In this document: positions 45,320 through 57,099 of the stretch, one piece after another
Position numbering within the stretch: the stretch's first letter is position 1
Layout of the letters: the number at the start of each line of letters is the position of its first letter
Assembly (NCBI GenBank): GCA_963921425.1
Contig: OY992833.1
Location: 6,855,228-6,919,227 of the forward strand
Direction: 5' to 3'
Length of the DNA: 64,000 nt
Source of the DNA: Dryas octopetala
Taxonomy: Eukaryota; Streptophyta; Magnoliopsida; Rosales; Rosaceae
The notes under the pieces: model-generated
Told to the model about the DNA's origin: nothing
The model's input: only the letters and a program-made list of their open reading frames with translations
Databases searched by the model: none
Translations under genes and position numbers: made by a program

Positions 45320-47501
45320 TCTGAAGCATGGATACGCCATTTTGGTCCCGTATCCCGTATCGAATACGGATACGCATCAGATACGGGCCGATACGCTTTG
45401 GATACGTATCCAAGTCAACGGATACGTATTTGACTCGTTGGATACGTGTATCCTTTGCTCTCGACACGGGTATCCGATTTTTTGGATAAGTTTAACAGTC
45501 AATTGAAGAAAACGAAGAGAATTTAATTTGGATGAAGGATACGAAGAGTCTCTACCTTGAAATCATGAAATCGATCGAGGACTCTGCGTGTCTGCCACAG
45601 TGCCACTTCATCTTTGTTTGTGGATAAACCCACACCGATCCAACAGCCAACCATGGCTGGACACGTGGCCGGTCAGACCCATCTTCAGTGTTTGACTTCT
45701 CAGTGGTCAAACTTTGACCTCCACATCATCACAGCTCGGCACTTCCTCTGTCAGTTCAGATCGGATCGCCACGCCGAGTCCTCCGTGCCCGGTCCAACCC
45801 GAACCGATGATCTTCCAAAGGATTGAGTGTTCATCTTTCCACGGTCGTCTCGGCTCGGCTCGGCGCGGAAGGAACCTCCTTTCGAGTTCTAGCGTCAATC
45901 AGTTATGACTCGGAAGGACCCCTATCTACTGGATCGGTTCGGTCAGGAATCCCATGTCCGATCCGATCACACATGGGCTTCATGTATACACATAAGAACA
46001 TGTGTTCGGGTCGGCTCGGCCCCCCGCCGCCATTCCAAGGAAGATCATGTTGGGATGAACCGCCACACTTAAATGCACCTGACAAAGGTCTTCTGACAAA
46101 TAGGACTTCCCAGCCCACATTCATGACTACTGAGGCAGTTCACCTGAATCTTCCATACTTGCATTGAATGCAAAGGAGGTGGGTAGCTGTGCATGCGACT
46201 GTTCACGACCGAACGCGTGGATCTTTCTCAACCAGCCAACCACATGCAGGTATCTTACTCATCACAATCTCCTCTGCCTATATATACCAACTTATATGTG
46301 CAAAATGGAGGATCTAGCTATCAACCTCTCACCAGACAAACACTTACACAAAGCTCTCACTCACCCAAGAGCATACCCAACTTGCTGAGAATAAGCCCAG
46401 AACATTTGCCTTGTTCATCCTATTCTCTCAAGTTCATCCTTTGTTCCTCCTCACTTACCATCAAACACACATCACTGACTTCATCATCGGAGCGTGTTTG
46501 GCTGGTACCATACCGGTCCATCTCCTTTGATCTCTTTTTCTCTTACAGGAAGATCCCACATCATCATCCAGCAAGACTTCGGATCAGCCAGGTCACCATC
46601 TCTAAGTTGTTGCATCTCTCTTACGGAAATTTGCATCAACAATCTTCTTCAGCTACTTCTTCAGTTCTTCACTTATTCTTGAAAACCCAAATTGGAGAGA
46701 GTCAAGAAACCCAAATTGGCAACCCAAATCGGATGTGCAGAAACCCACTCCAAACGATCGACCTGCACCGCACCACCGACAAGCGACGAGCGACGATCGA
46801 CCTGCGCCGCACCCAGTTCTTCAGTTCTTCAGCCACTTCATTTACTGGTAAGTGCGTACTGGTGTTTGTTTGTGTCTTTGACTCTTTGTGAACTCTTGAA
46901 CTTTGTGCGTGGTATACTGGTAATATATTAATTGAGAACTAGAATTGAGATTAAGGAAAGTCGTATAGTGTATACTGGTCGTTTGGTTGATGTATAATAA
47001 TATTGATTATTTCATTATTTGATTGTAATATAATAAAATATAAATTATATTATTAATAGCTTGTCAGTTATCACTTTGTCAGCTTGTATATTTGTTTCTT
47101 ACTTTCTTGAGTAGTTGACTCTCTTCAATTCGGTGTAATATGTAATATTAGTTAATAATATAATGATATATGTTAATAATATATATATGTTACCCACTTA
47201 CCTAGTACAATGTGTATAATATATGTTAATAATATAATGTTTAATATTAGTTAATATATACGTTACCCAATACATTTGGATGATCTTTTTAAGTCTTTAG
47301 AGTTTAAGTGAAATGAATTTAAATTTTTATGTTATTTAAAGTATGTTTTAAATTATTCATATTTTTATTATTATATATTAATATATATTTTTATTTGCCG
47401 TATCCATGACGTATCGTATCTTAATTTTTAAAATTTTTTTATATCACCGTATCATATCGTATCGTATCGTCGTATTTATATCCATATCGGTGCTTCATTG
47501 A
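45320..47501. mobile_element. TIR element, 2182 bp, 8-bp target duplication
   Basis: GTGTCAGC flanks both sides (45312-45319 and 47502-47509). The ends are inverted and related: TCTGAAGCATGGATACG on the left, and TCAATGAAGCACCGATATGG reading inward from the right. GATACG and its complement CGTATC recur in both subterminal zones (45330-45500 and 47398-47490). The 8-bp duplication suggests a hAT or Mutator relative. No transposase is present. The interior holds a more GC-rich, possibly captured segment with a TATATATA box near 46276 and a GTAAGTGCG donor at 46848. Confidence 0.72.
46193..46860 (+). other. Possible captured promoter and first exon inside the TIR element
   Basis: An open stretch without recognised domains follows a TATATATA box (about 46276) and ends in a consensus donor (GTAAGTGCG, 46848). 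It contains a near-duplicate of CGATCGACCTGC. It could be a leader or first exon taken from a host gene. No protein family is visible, and I do not claim a gene. Confidence 0.25.
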
Positions 47502-47694
47502 GTGTCAGCAGTGAATTAGGGCGACCTCAAAATTTGGGTTGGGTTTGGACAGGTTCAAGTTAAGCCCGCCCAAGGAGAACCCCTAAATTTATTAGGAACC
47601 AAAATTAAATAAAATAGATACATACACAATCATGCACCAAACATGACTAAAAACACTCTTGAAAGTAGTTCTTCACAACTTCAATACTGACTGA

Positions 47695-47984
47695 AAAACA
47701 CTCTTGAGTCCATGGGTATCGCGAATTGTGACGATCTCACGGTACTTCCGGAGTGGCTTCAAAACTTCAGGTTGCTCCAGAAACTAAAGATTGGGAATTG
47801 CCCCGAATTGTCAAGTTTGCCGGAAGGGATGCATCACCTCACTGCACTCAGAGAATTGGACATTGGCGGGTGTCCTGAATTGAGCAAAAGATGCAAAAGG
47901 GAAGAAGGTGAGGATTGGTCCAACATCTCTCATGTCCCATCTATTCTCCTTAATGATGAACAAATCGCATCAATTGATGATTAA
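47695..47984 (+). pseudogene. 3' end of a CC-NBS-LRR resistance gene
   Basis: The frame reads ANCDDLTVLPEWLQNFRLLQ, then PELSSLPEGMHHLTALRELD, ending ELSKRCKREEGEDWSNISHV and a stop. These are the last leucine-rich repeats and the typical tail of RGA-type plant disease-resistance proteins. Everything upstream (coiled coil, NB-ARC, earlier repeats) is missing. The join at about 47695 is to a copy of TPR-J intron sequence with a 14-bp direct repeat (see findings). A donor-like AAGGTACGT follows the stop, pointing to a 3'-UTR intron that now holds a copia element. Confidence 0.85.
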
Positions 47985-48039
47985 TTAAGGTACGTAACAA
48001 TCTACTATCTATTTATTTCTTCTTTCTTATTGTATAAAT

Positions 48040-48391
48040 TGTAGAATTTAGGTGTGATTTGTTTTAATTAATTAGACTTTTGGTTATGGAAGAAAGCAGC
48101 ATTGAAGCTGAAAATGGGAAGAACAAAAAATGAATTTGATCTCTGTGTAAAATTCCAGTGCTCACGCCACTGTTTCATTGATTCCCATTCTGTTACATAA
48201 AAGGCAGTAACCACAATGCTGAGGCATGCCAAGTGCGTGAGCCTATGAGCTCAGCTCAACCAATCAATTGGTGTCCTATGAGACACAGCCACGTGTACAA
48301 TTACATAATCAAACTAACTTGTTAATTAACTAACATAACTGCAGACTTAATTAACTAGCTTAGTCTGGCAAATGCTTAAGCACAATCAACA
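48040..48391 (-). repeat. Copia 3' LTR
   Basis: 352 bp. On the element strand it runs from TGTTGATTGTGCTTAAG to CTAAATTCTACA (TG...CA). The polyprotein stop codon lies inside its first 16 bases. It appears identical to 52677-53028. Confidence 0.95.
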
Positions 48392-51300
48392 CTCCCTTCT
48401 AAGGATTTGGCAGACTTGACTCCAAGCTTACTCCTTAACCAACAGAACCTGTCTTTGGCTAATGCCTTCGTGAAAATGTCTGCAAGTTGGTCTTCTCCTT
48501 TGCAGTAAACCAGATCAACCACTCCATCATGAATAGCATCCCTTATGAAATGAAATTTCCTCTTTATGTGCTTTGACCTCTGGTGAAATACAGGGTTCTT
48601 GGACATTGCAATTGCAGATGTGTTATCACACAGTAGGGTAGTTGGTTCAACTTGCTCTTCTCCAAAGTCTTGTAGGACAAACCTGAGCCAAATAGCTTGT
48701 GATGTAGCCTCTGAAGCACTCATATATTCTGCCTCTGCAGTAGAGAGAGCAACACTATGTTGCTTGACTGATGCCCATGAAAATGCACCACTCCCAAAAG
48801 AGAATGCATAACCTGATGTAGATCTCATATCATCCTCATCTCCACTCCAATCACTATCACAATAGCCTATGAGAATGGCAGAATCTCCCTTCCTATACTG
48901 TATGCCATAGTCAATGGTTCCTTGCACATATCTTAGCACCCTTTTAGCTGTTCCTAAGTGCTTAGCAGAGGGACAATGCATGAACCTAGCTAGTAAGCTT
49001 GTTGCAAACATAATGTCAGGCCTTGTAGCAGTTAGGTATAACAAGCTTCCAACCAGTTTTCTGTATAAGCCTTCATCTGCAGGCTCACTTCCATCTTCCT
49101 TCCTTAATTTTTCAGTTGTTGACAATGGGATGGACACAGGTTTGCAATCCTTTAGCCCAAATTTCTCTAGCAAGTTGAGAGCATACTTTCTTTGGTGAAT
49201 AAAGATACTCCCTTCTAGCTGGATCACTCCCATTCCAAGAAAATGATGCAACAGACCAAGATCAGACATTTCATATCTATTCATCATATCCCTTTTGAAT
49301 TCCACTAGCATGCTGTCACTGCTTCCTGTGTAGACAATGTCATCTACATAGATTGACACAATAAGTGTGCCCTGGCCTTCCTTGCTTTTAACATACAAAG
49401 TTGCTTCACTAGGACTTTTCTCAAAGCCACATTCCAACAAATAACTGTCAATATTTCCATACCAAGCTCGTGGAGCCTGTTTCAAGCCATAGAGGGCTTT
49501 ATGCAGTTTATACACCTTGTGCTCCTGATTCTTGACAACATACCCATCTGGTTGATCCACATATACTTCCTCCTCTAGGATTCCATTGAGAAAGGCTGAT
49601 TTGACATCAAGTTGGTAAAGCTTCCAGCCATTCTTAGCTGCTAGAGCAATCAGTGTTCTTATGGTGTCTAACCTTGGCACAGGAGCAAAGGTTTCATTAA
49701 AATCAATTCCTGGCTTCTGTGTATAGCCTTTAGCAACTAGTCTTGCCTTGTGTTTCTGAATTGTGCCATCCAGATTGAGTTTGATCTTGTAAATCCACTT
49801 TACTCCCACAATAGGCTTGTCACTTGGTCTATCTACAAGCTTCCAAGTCTGGTTTTTCTCAATCATAGCAATCTCTTCTGACATTGCTTTCTGCCATGCT
49901 TGGTCTTTAACAGCTTCAGTAAAACTCTCAGGTTCTATTACACTAAACTTGCATTGAGCAAACACCTCATTGAGGTTCTTCCACTTCTTTGGAGTATTAT
50001 CATAGGTATCTGACATCCCAATTTCCCTTTCAGCTGTAGAAATTGGAACATCAGTCCTTGTCACACTTGTTCCACCACTTGAGCCTTCTGTGAGTGGACT
50101 TGGACATGAGTTTTCCACACTTGCAGCCTCATTAGACACTCTTGGAGATTGCATAGGTGTTGCAGGTTCAACCTCACCTTCTGCAGCATTGCTTGTCTGC
50201 TCACTTTCAAAAGGTACTGTTATATAAACAGTTTCTTTAGAATTCCAATCCCACAGTGAGTTTTCATCGAAAATCACACTCCTAGAGACAACCACTTTGT
50301 TATTCTTCAGATCAAACACTCTATAACCCTTCTCTCGAGTTCCATATCCCACAAAGATGCCTCTCTGACCAGTTTCATCAAGTTTCTGCCTATTTTGTGC
50401 AGAAACATGAGTAAAGCATACAGAACCAAAGACTCTTAGATGTTTAACACCTGGCTTCCTTCCACTGTACTCCTCAAATGGAGTTTTGTTATCTAAGGCA
50501 TTTGTAGGACACCTGTTCAATAGGTAGACAGCAGTATTGACTGCTTCTCCCCAAAAACTCTGTGGCAGCTTCTTTTCATGGAGCATAGTCCTGGCCATTT
50601 CCATTATGGTCCTGTTCTTCCTTTCAGCAATGCCATTCTGCTGAGGTGAGTAAGCAACAGTTAATTGCTTCTCAATTCCCACCTCCTCACAGAATTTCTC
50701 AAAGGCATGAGAGGTATACTCCCCCCCTCTATCACTTCTCAATTTCTTAAGCTTAAATCCACATTGCAATTCAACCATTGCTTTAAATTTCTTAAACACA
50801 CTGAATGCATCTGACTTGAACTTCAAGAAATAGACCCAACACATTCTTGACTTGTCATCAATAAAGGTGAGAAAGTATTTGTTACCTCCAATTGTTTCTG
50901 TCATGGGACCACACACATCTGTGTGTACTAACTCCAAAAGGTCAGTAGCTTTTCTGACTTTGTCTTTGTCAAAGGGTTGCCTATGAGCTTTTCCCATTGC
51001 ACAGCTTTCACACATGTGATCACTGTCTGTCAAACTTGGTAGACCATATACCATCTCATTTTCTTGTAACCTTTTCAGACTTCCAAAGTTCAAATGACCA
51101 AACCTTCTGTGCCACTTCCAAGTTGATCCTATAGTGGTAACTGAATTTGCCATAAAGGGAGTTACACTGTCAAATGAAAGAGGGAAGCATCTGTTTCCTT
51201 TCATTTTGACAGTAGTGACAGGTTCCTGCAGGTTCTTGTCTCCATAAATGGAAACCATGAAATCTCCAAAAACAAGCCAATATCCATGCTCAATCATCTG

Positions 51301-52584
51301 TCCAACACTGAGCAGATTCTCATCCAGACCAGGGACAATCATCACTTCAGGTATGTGTCTGACTCCTTTCTTTGTTTCAACCACCAATGTACCTTTGCCA
51401 GTAGACTCCACTAAGTCACCAGTTCCCATTTTGACCTTGCACCTCACACTTCGATCAATGTTGATAAGAAGTGACTCACAGCTTGTCATATGGTTGCTGC
51501 AGCCACTATCAAGATACCAGATCCCATGTTCCTTTTGCACAGATGCCATATGACATGCATAGAACATTGTGGCAGTGTCCTGGACCTGATTGGCATAATT
51601 CACCACTTCACCCCTCCTGTTAGGCTGATGACAATCCTTCATCATGTGGCCAAATTTGTCACACTTGTGACACTTGACCTTGCCTTTGAACCAACAATCA
51701 CCATAGTGAAGTTTGTCACAAATCTTGCATTTCTGCTTCCCAGAGTCAGCACCTCTTTCCTGTTTTCCAGCAACTTGAAACTTGGCATCCCATTTCCTTG
51801 GTTTTCCTTTCCATTGCTTCTGTCCCTTCCTTCCTCCATCATGAGCATATGGCCTATTCTGTGAGTTTTGGCCTTTTGGAGTGATGCTCATACTGGAGAA
51901 TGCCTTCTCTGTGTGTCCATCATCTTCCTCATGTCTATTCAATCGAAGCTCATAACTCTTCAAAGATCCAACAACCTCATGTACTGAAACTGAATTCAGA
52001 TCACAAGTTCTTTCTAACACTACACACATTGGATCATAAATCTTGCATAAGCTGATAAGTACCTTTTGAACCATTCTTTGATGTGAGAGAATCTCACCAT
52101 ATTTCTCCATCTGATTTGTTAAATCAAAGAACCTGGAAAAGTAATCAGCAAGGCATTCATTATCTCTCATTCTCATATACTCAAATTCTCTGCGTAGACC
52201 TTGCAACTTCACAGATCTAGCTTGTTCATCACCATGGTACTCCTCCTGCAGTAGGTTCCAAGCTCCCTTTGCTGTTTCTTGATTAACAATTCGAGGAAAG
52301 ATTTCTTTGGAGACTGCTCCTTGAATGATGCCTAATGCCTTTGCATCTTTCATGTGCTGTTCTTCAAGGTATGCTTCCATCTCTTCATCAACATCTACAC
52401 CTTCAGCTTGTTCATCTTTCTTAGAACTCTTCTTTTTCTTTGATTCAGGGACTGTGATCCCTTTTTCTACTAGCTTCCACAAACCTTGTGACTTGAAAAT
52501 GGTAATCATTCTTACTTTCCAATAATCGAATTCATTACCATCAAAGATAGGAGCTCGTAGCTCACCACCTCCAGAGCTTGCCAT
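48376..52584 (-). CDS. Copia Gag-Pol polyprotein
   Basis: 1402 codons without interruption. Order: Gag (UBN2-type, about 1-230); zinc knuckle [14 protein letters not shown] (305-318); aspartic protease [12 protein letters not shown] (Asp359); pre-integrase HH-CC (His492, His497, Cys525, Cys528); integrase triad Asp556, Asp618, Glu654 with a 35-residue last spacing; reverse transcriptase about 922-1165 with YVDD at 1079-1082; RNase H with Asp1245, Glu1286 and Asp1320. It would make the virus-like particle and copy the element's RNA into DNA for integration. The ATG follows the primer-binding site by about 80 bp. The final codons read through the polypurine tract into the 3' LTR. All catalytic residues are present. 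Confidence 0.96.
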   Translation of the reverse strand: MASSGGGELRAPIFDGNEFDYWKVRMITIFKSQGLWKLVEKGITVPESKKKKSSKKDEQAEGVDVDEEMEAYLEEQHMKDAKALGIIQGAVSKEIFPRIVNQETAKGAWNLLQEEYHGDEQARSVKLQGLRREFEYMRMRDNECLADYFSRFFDLTNQMEKYGEILSHQRMVQKVLISLCKIYDPMCVVLERTCDLNSVSVHEVVGSLKSYELRLNRHEEDDGHTEKAFSSMSITPKGQNSQNRPYAHDGGRKGQKQWKGKPRKWDAKFQVAGKQERGADSGKQKCKICDKLHYGDCWFKGKVKCHKCDKFGHMMKDCHQPNRRGEVVNYANQVQDTATMFYACHMASVQKEHGIWYLDSGCSNHMTSCESLLINIDRSVRCKVKMGTGDLVESTGKGTLVVETKKGVRHIPEVMIVPGLDENLLSVGQMIEHGYWLVFGDFMVSIYGDKNLQEPVTTVKMKGNRCFPLSFDSVTPFMANSVTTIGSTWKWHRRFGHLNFGSLKRLQENEMVYGLPSLTDSDHMCESCAMGKAHRQPFDKDKVRKATDLLELVHTDVCGPMTETIGGNKYFLTFIDDKSRMCWVYFLKFKSDAFSVFKKFKAMVELQCGFKLKKLRSDRGGEYTSHAFEKFCEEVGIEKQLTVAYSPQQNGIAERKNRTIMEMARTMLHEKKLPQSFWGEAVNTAVYLLNRCPTNALDNKTPFEEYSGRKPGVKHLRVFGSVCFTHVSAQNRQKLDETGQRGIFVGYGTREKGYRVFDLKNNKVVVSRSVIFDENSLWDWNSKETVYITVPFESEQTSNAAEGEVEPATPMQSPRVSNEAASVENSCPSPLTEGSSGGTSVTRTDVPISTAEREIGMSDTYDNTPKKWKNLNEVFAQCKFSVIEPESFTEAVKDQAWQKAMSEEIAMIEKNQTWKLVDRPSDKPIVGVKWIYKIKLNLDGTIQKHKARLVAKGYTQKPGIDFNETFAPVPRLDTIRTLIALAAKNGWKLYQLDVKSAFLNGILEEEVYVDQPDGYVVKNQEHKVYKLHKALYGLKQAPRAWYGNIDSYLLECGFEKSPSEATLYVKSKEGQGTLIVSIYVDDIVYTGSSDSMLVEFKRDMMNRYEMSDLGLLHHFLGMGVIQLEGSIFIHQRKYALNLLEKFGLKDCKPVSIPLSTTEKLRKEDGSEPADEGLYRKLVGSLLYLTATRPDIMFATSLLARFMHCPSAKHLGTAKRVLRYVQGTIDYGIQYRKGDSAILIGYCDSDWSGDEDDMRSTSGYAFSFGSGAFSWASVKQHSVALSTAEAEYMSASEATSQAIWLRFVLQDFGEEQVEPTTLLCDNTSAIAMSKNPVFHQRSKHIKRKFHFIRDAIHDGVVDLVYCKGEDQLADIFTKALAKDRFCWLRSKLGVKSAKSLEGSVDCA
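48392..48403 (-). other. Copia polypurine tract
   Basis: AGAAGGGAG on the element strand directly precedes the 3' LTR. This is the usual site for priming plus-strand DNA synthesis. It also encodes residues of the polyprotein tail. Confidence 0.8.
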
Positions 52585-52662
52585 TGCAACTACGAATCCT
52601 TGCTCGTTTCACTCTGTTTTCTTCACACACAATCACGCCCCAGTACACCTTGATCCAAACCA

Positions 52663-52676
52663 AGGCTCTGATACCA
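52663..52676 (-). other. Copia primer-binding site (initiator tRNA-Met)
   Basis: TGGTATCAGAGCC on the element strand, right after the 5' LTR, is complementary to the 3' end of initiator tRNA-Met, the standard plant copia primer. Confidence 0.92.
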
Positions 52677-53028
52677 TGTAGAATTTAGGTGTGATTTGTT
52701 TTAATTAATTAGACTTTTGGTTATGGAAGAAAGCAGCATTGAAGCTGAAAATGGGAAGAACAAAAAATGAATTTGATCTCTGTGTAAAATTCCAGTGCTC
52801 ACGCCACTGTTTCATTGATTCCCATTCTGTTACATAAAAGGCAGTAACCACAATGCTGAGGCATGCCAAGTGCGTGAGCCTATGAGCTCAGCTCAACCAA
52901 TCAATTGGTGTCCTATGAGACACAGCCACGTGTACAATTACATAATCAAACTAACTTGTTAATTAACTAACATAACTGCAGACTTAATTAACTAGCTTAG
53001 TCTGGCAAATGCTTAAGCACAATCAACA
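52677..53028 (-). repeat. Copia 5' LTR
   Basis: 352 bp and, as far as I can read, identical to 48040-48391. It should carry the element promoter, but no TATA box was assigned with confidence. Confidence 0.95.
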
Positions 53029-53461
53029 TAAATATCATATTTGTGGGTTTCATAGTAAATGTTGTTTGTATTTTATGCCATTAATTCCAAAATTCCAAAA
53101 GTCTAAGCGGTTGTCGGTTTGATGGAAGTTTAAATTTTTTTTTTTAATGTTTTATAAAAGGTGTTGTAAAACAAATTAAAGTTTTGAGAGTCTTTTCATT
53201 TCATTAGCTAACACATATATATTGTGTTTGTTAGACTTGATTCAACTTAAGTTAGATGATAATATGTTTTCCTTTTTGAAATAAGATGATAATATGTTTT
53301 AGACTTAAGGATATTACTTTCCTGAGTAATCAGTCTTTTAACTAGCAAAATGAACAAATAAATGTGATTTTTATAACTACCAAATTTCCCTAAAGTTTTT
53401 TATCACATGTTCATGGTACATCTAAATGTTAGGTTTTTTTCTTTAATCATAACAATTGCAG

Positions 53462-53640
53462 ATCTCAAAGAGTGACAGCAAAAACATACGGTCATTGAAG
53501 CTGCACTGGAGTGAAATTTTGTTGTGTTGTATTGGTTTGAGTTGTAGTCGTGATATATGGATGTTTTAGTGATTTGATTTATGCTTCAATAATGTTGTTG
53601 TATTAATTAAACATGTTTGTGTAACTTCTTAAGATGGATG
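53462..53640 (+). other. Possible 3'-UTR exon of the NBS-LRR gene
   Basis: A T-rich tract and AACAATTGCAG (acceptor at 53460-53461) precede ATCTCAAAGAGTGACAGC. Paired with the donor near 47996, and with the copia element and one target copy removed, this would be a 3'-UTR intron of about 0.5 kb. Inferred only. Confidence 0.35.
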
Positions 53641-53649
53641 AGTGTGCCC

Positions 53650-55200
53650 CTTTTGGATCGAAGTTAATCACATTGCATTTCAGATTGTGGCACAAACTTG
53701 GTATGCGAATTTCGCTAGCTGCAGGCACTTCTACTCTAAATATAAGGAAATTATTTTCCTTATGCTCTTGTAAGTTTAGAGTTTCTTATAGCTTGTTAAT
53801 TTATAAGCTCTCATTTTCTCTCTTTTGTTTTAATATCCCAACAACACTCATCATAAAATCAATACAAGAATCTTAAATTCAGAAACTCTGTACTAATAAA
53901 CACTTGATAATTAATAATAAAGCAGAAAGTACGTAAAAATTGATCAGTAATACAATGCATGATACAAATTTGGATTCCAGCTGAAATTTGGCAGGGGGAG
54001 AACGTTTTGTTGATGCTGTTGAGACAAATTCCAGTTGCAGATTCTTTCACCTCCACTGGTATTTGGAGGGTATGAATGGTATTTAATGGTTTAATTTATA
54101 TATCCATTTGATTGTTGGCTTGGTTTTGAATGTGATAGGGGATGGTGGGAAATCTTTCCCTGCATATACTATTATAGACGTGGAAAATGTACATAAATTT
54201 GGGATTTTAGCTAAAGTTATCAGTAAGTTATTTTAAAAAATAAGTTTGTTGTTAAAGATTTTGTCTTTTCTGGAGGCATATGCATCTGGCTTCTTTGGAA
54301 TTAATAATGCTAAAAGTGAAGGATATTGAGACTATGATCTCTATGCACCAGGCTATATATTATATAAATATTGTGTTAGTGTCTGGTATATATGGGTTAT
54401 CAAGATTGGTTCTACTGTTGTTTATGTGACCAGTTGCCCCCAAATGAAAAAGAGTGGCACTTTGGAAACACTTACATGATGTGGCTGCTGCTCATATATG
54501 GTATAAAACAATCTCTAGTACAGGCAAGCGTATAAAATAGAAGCACATACACAAATGCACATGTACATGGTGATAAGATGATCTCCAATCTCTGTTTCTA
54601 AACTCTGTTTTGTCATGTGTTTTCAAATGAATGCTAGGATATGCACTGTTTCAAAACAAACCTTAAAAATGCTCTTTTTGAGCTTCTTGCAAAAGTAGCT
54701 GGAACCATCTTTGTGAAGAGTGGGTATTGGAAGAGAAAAGGAAATATTCAAGGTCAAATATGGCTTGCTGGAGGGAAATTTGATGCCTATAATTGAGTGC
54801 GATATTTAAATACCGTATGGATCCCATGATTAAGGTCACCTTCTACAAACTAATTTATTAATTTGCATTCTATACTTCTATGACTGATTAACAATACAAA
54901 GTTGTCTTATTTGCAAGTTGGGCTTTATATTTTAGTCCTTGCCACATCATTTTGACTTTTGAGTACCACACACCGTACCAAGTTGACCAGCAAAAAGCCA
55001 GCTATTGCGCACAGCTCGCTTACCTCACCAGAGAAATAAATCATAAGTGAATTGCCTTAATCGAGAGCATTTTGTTTGTTTATCTGTTCAAATTCATAAG
55101 TGAATTACATTTACATCCTTCCTTCTTTTTTTACTAAAAGGATTTTAAAGTCTAATTCCAAAGTCTTGACATGTTTGATTGATTTTTCATTTTGGCAAAA
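53650..55200. other. No gene seen
   Basis: AT-rich sequence with short open frames only. Nothing recognisable between the copia 3' flank and the TNL fragment. Confidence 0.45.
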
Positions 55201-55229
55201 TTTTTAGGCACGAGTCAAAGTTTATCAAG

Positions 55230-55620
55230 AAAATTGTTAAAGTGATTGAAGACAAAATCACTCACACTTCCTTAAGTGTTGGCCCTTATCTGATTGGAAT
55301 TCATTCTCAAGTCAAAAAAAATTAATTTATGGTTTCAATATGGATCAAGAGATGCTGGCATTTTAGTAATTTGTGGAATTGGTGGAATAGGGAAGACAAC
55401 CATTGCAAAATTTGTTTATAATTCAAACTTTAAAAGTTTTGAAGGAAGCTGTTTCTTGAAAATATCAGAGATACTTTACAACAACCCAATGGCTTAGTTG
55501 AGTTACAAATAAAACTTGTTTCTGCTCTTTTGAATGAGAGAAAAGTCCAAATACAGAGTTTCAGTGAGGGGGTAATTAAGATTAAAAATGTCATAAGCTC
55601 CAAAAGAGCAGTCCAAAAAA
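55230..55620 (+). pseudogene. TIR-NBS-LRR (TNL) resistance gene fragment
   Basis: Pieces in shifting frames read KVIEDKITHTSLSVGPYLIG, then DAGILVICGIGGIGKTTIAK, FVYNSNFKSFEGSCFL, then RDTLQQPNGLVELQIKLVSA. They match the start of the NB-ARC domain of plant TNL immune receptors, including an intact P-loop GGIGKTT. Frameshifts occur at the A-run near 55315 and at about 55453, where one base of the FLENIRD-type codons is missing. No TIR domain lies upstream and no LRR follows, so it is an isolated dead fragment. Confidence 0.85.
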
Positions 55621-55639
55621 GCTGCTAACTATGGTATGC

Positions 55640-56860
55640 GTGCTTCCAAATTTCATGATGCGAATAATAACAATATAGATGGCGTGTGTTGTACTGTTGT
55701 GTTGTAGTCACCCTTGCTAGTGGCGTGGAAAATAGAGACTCGAAGACAGAAAGTTGGCTCCATAGTATTGACGTGCCTTTCTTCTTCGTCCTAAAAACCT
55801 TAAATTAGAATATACCTATAATTTTAAAAAAAGATGCATATCTCACTTTGGTCGTGAAACTTTGAAACAAGAAATTAAATTTCGTATTTTGAAAAAATTT
55901 TGAAGTTTAAAAATATAAAAATTTTGAAAGAATTTCAATTTCATTGAAAATTTAAACAAAAACAATTGAAACTTTTAACAAAATTTCGACAATTTTAATT
56001 CTTTAATATTTCAAAACCTAAAAAAAAAAAAAAAAAATTTAAAGAAATTTTCAAAATTTAATTCCATGCTTTGAAATGATGCATGTGTTTGTTCCATACA
56101 ATTATGGATAATTGCTTATCCAACTTAAGCGTTAAAATCCAACACAAGACGAGAATAAACCCAATGAACTCATCTAAGTGAGGAATTTTTTCTTAAAAGA
56201 TCTTGATGTAATTTAGCGAAAGCTCTCACTTAATATATCCAATTATAAACTGTTACTTGTGTAATGTGAAATAATTATAGAAATAATTACTCTCTACTAC
56301 ACTTTACTTATTGTTTGTAATATGTAATATACATATTTAAAATATTTAACAATCATGTCACTTTGAGAGTGGATTGGTTATCCATTTCTTGGTACCAGTT
56401 TGGTATAGGCTTTTTATCTTAGCTATCCAAGCAATCCAATGGTTGCTAATTTTTTAATTTTTTCAAAACTCTCTCACGTATCTCTCTCTCCCTCATTTCT
56501 GAAATTTATCTTCTCTTTCATCACTCTCTTTCTCTCTCCCCAAGCACTCTCTCTATGTTCTCTTTTGCTCTCCCTCGCTGCAACTTTCCTTGACAGCGTG
56601 TGTGTGCATCCGGCCATGGATGGCGACGAGAGGATCACCCATGAGTTCCTCTCTCTTCCCTCTTCATCCATGTGAGCTCGGAACACCCAGTAACCCCCAG
56701 ACCCGATCGGAGCCCCGATGTTGACTCTGATTTCGACCTTGTCGCAACGTTGCCGAAGAACAAGCCAAGTTCCTCACTATAACAACGCCTAGAAAGTTAT
56801 TGGGAAAGCCAACTCCACCCTCGTGCCTTCCTTATCAGTAGTAGGTTCTTGATTTTTTTT
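55640..56860. other. No gene seen
   Basis: AT-rich, then CT-rich at 56470-56590. Short frames around 56439-56686 have no domain. A pyrimidine-rich leader followed by ATGGATGGCGACGAG (56616) could be a lost first exon, but nothing supports it further. Confidence 0.4.
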
Positions 56861-56869
56861 GTTTAGTTC

Positions 56870-57090
56870 AGTTTCTGAAACTGCAGAAAATTTCTAGAAC
56901 TGCAAGTGAACTGAAACTGCAGTGTTTCTGTAGTTTCTGGAACTGCAAGTGAACTGAAACTGCAGAAACTGTAATTTCTGGAACTGCAAATGAAATGAAA
57001 CTGCAGTTTATTGGAGTTGCAGACTTGCAGTTGTAGTTACTAACTGCAAGTGAAACTGCAGTTTATTGGAGTTGCGGACTTGCAGTTTCA
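56870..57090. repeat. Minisatellite of GAACTGCAAGTGAACTGAAA units
   Basis: Variants of AACTGCAAGTGAACTGAAAC, TTTCTGGAACTGCAA and TTTATTGGAGTTGC follow one another for about 220 bp, with many CTGCAG sites. It is non-coding and of unknown role. Confidence 0.8.
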
Positions 57091-57099
57091 GTTTCTGTT

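Larger units (their letters stand above)
48040..53028 (-). mobile_element. Complete Ty1/copia retrotransposon
   Basis: It is 4989 bp long, flanked by the 5-bp duplication TAAAT (48035-48039 and 53029-53033). Both LTRs are 352 bp and I see no differences between them. On the minus strand the order is 5' LTR (53028-52677), primer-binding site, gag-pol, polypurine tract, 3' LTR (48391-48040). All protein domains are in one open frame. Matching LTRs and an intact frame mean a recent insertion that may still be competent. Confidence 0.97.

Noticed and set aside
48599..52525. Plus-strand ORFs over the copia element
   Set aside because: Shadows of the 1402-codon polyprotein on the opposite strand.
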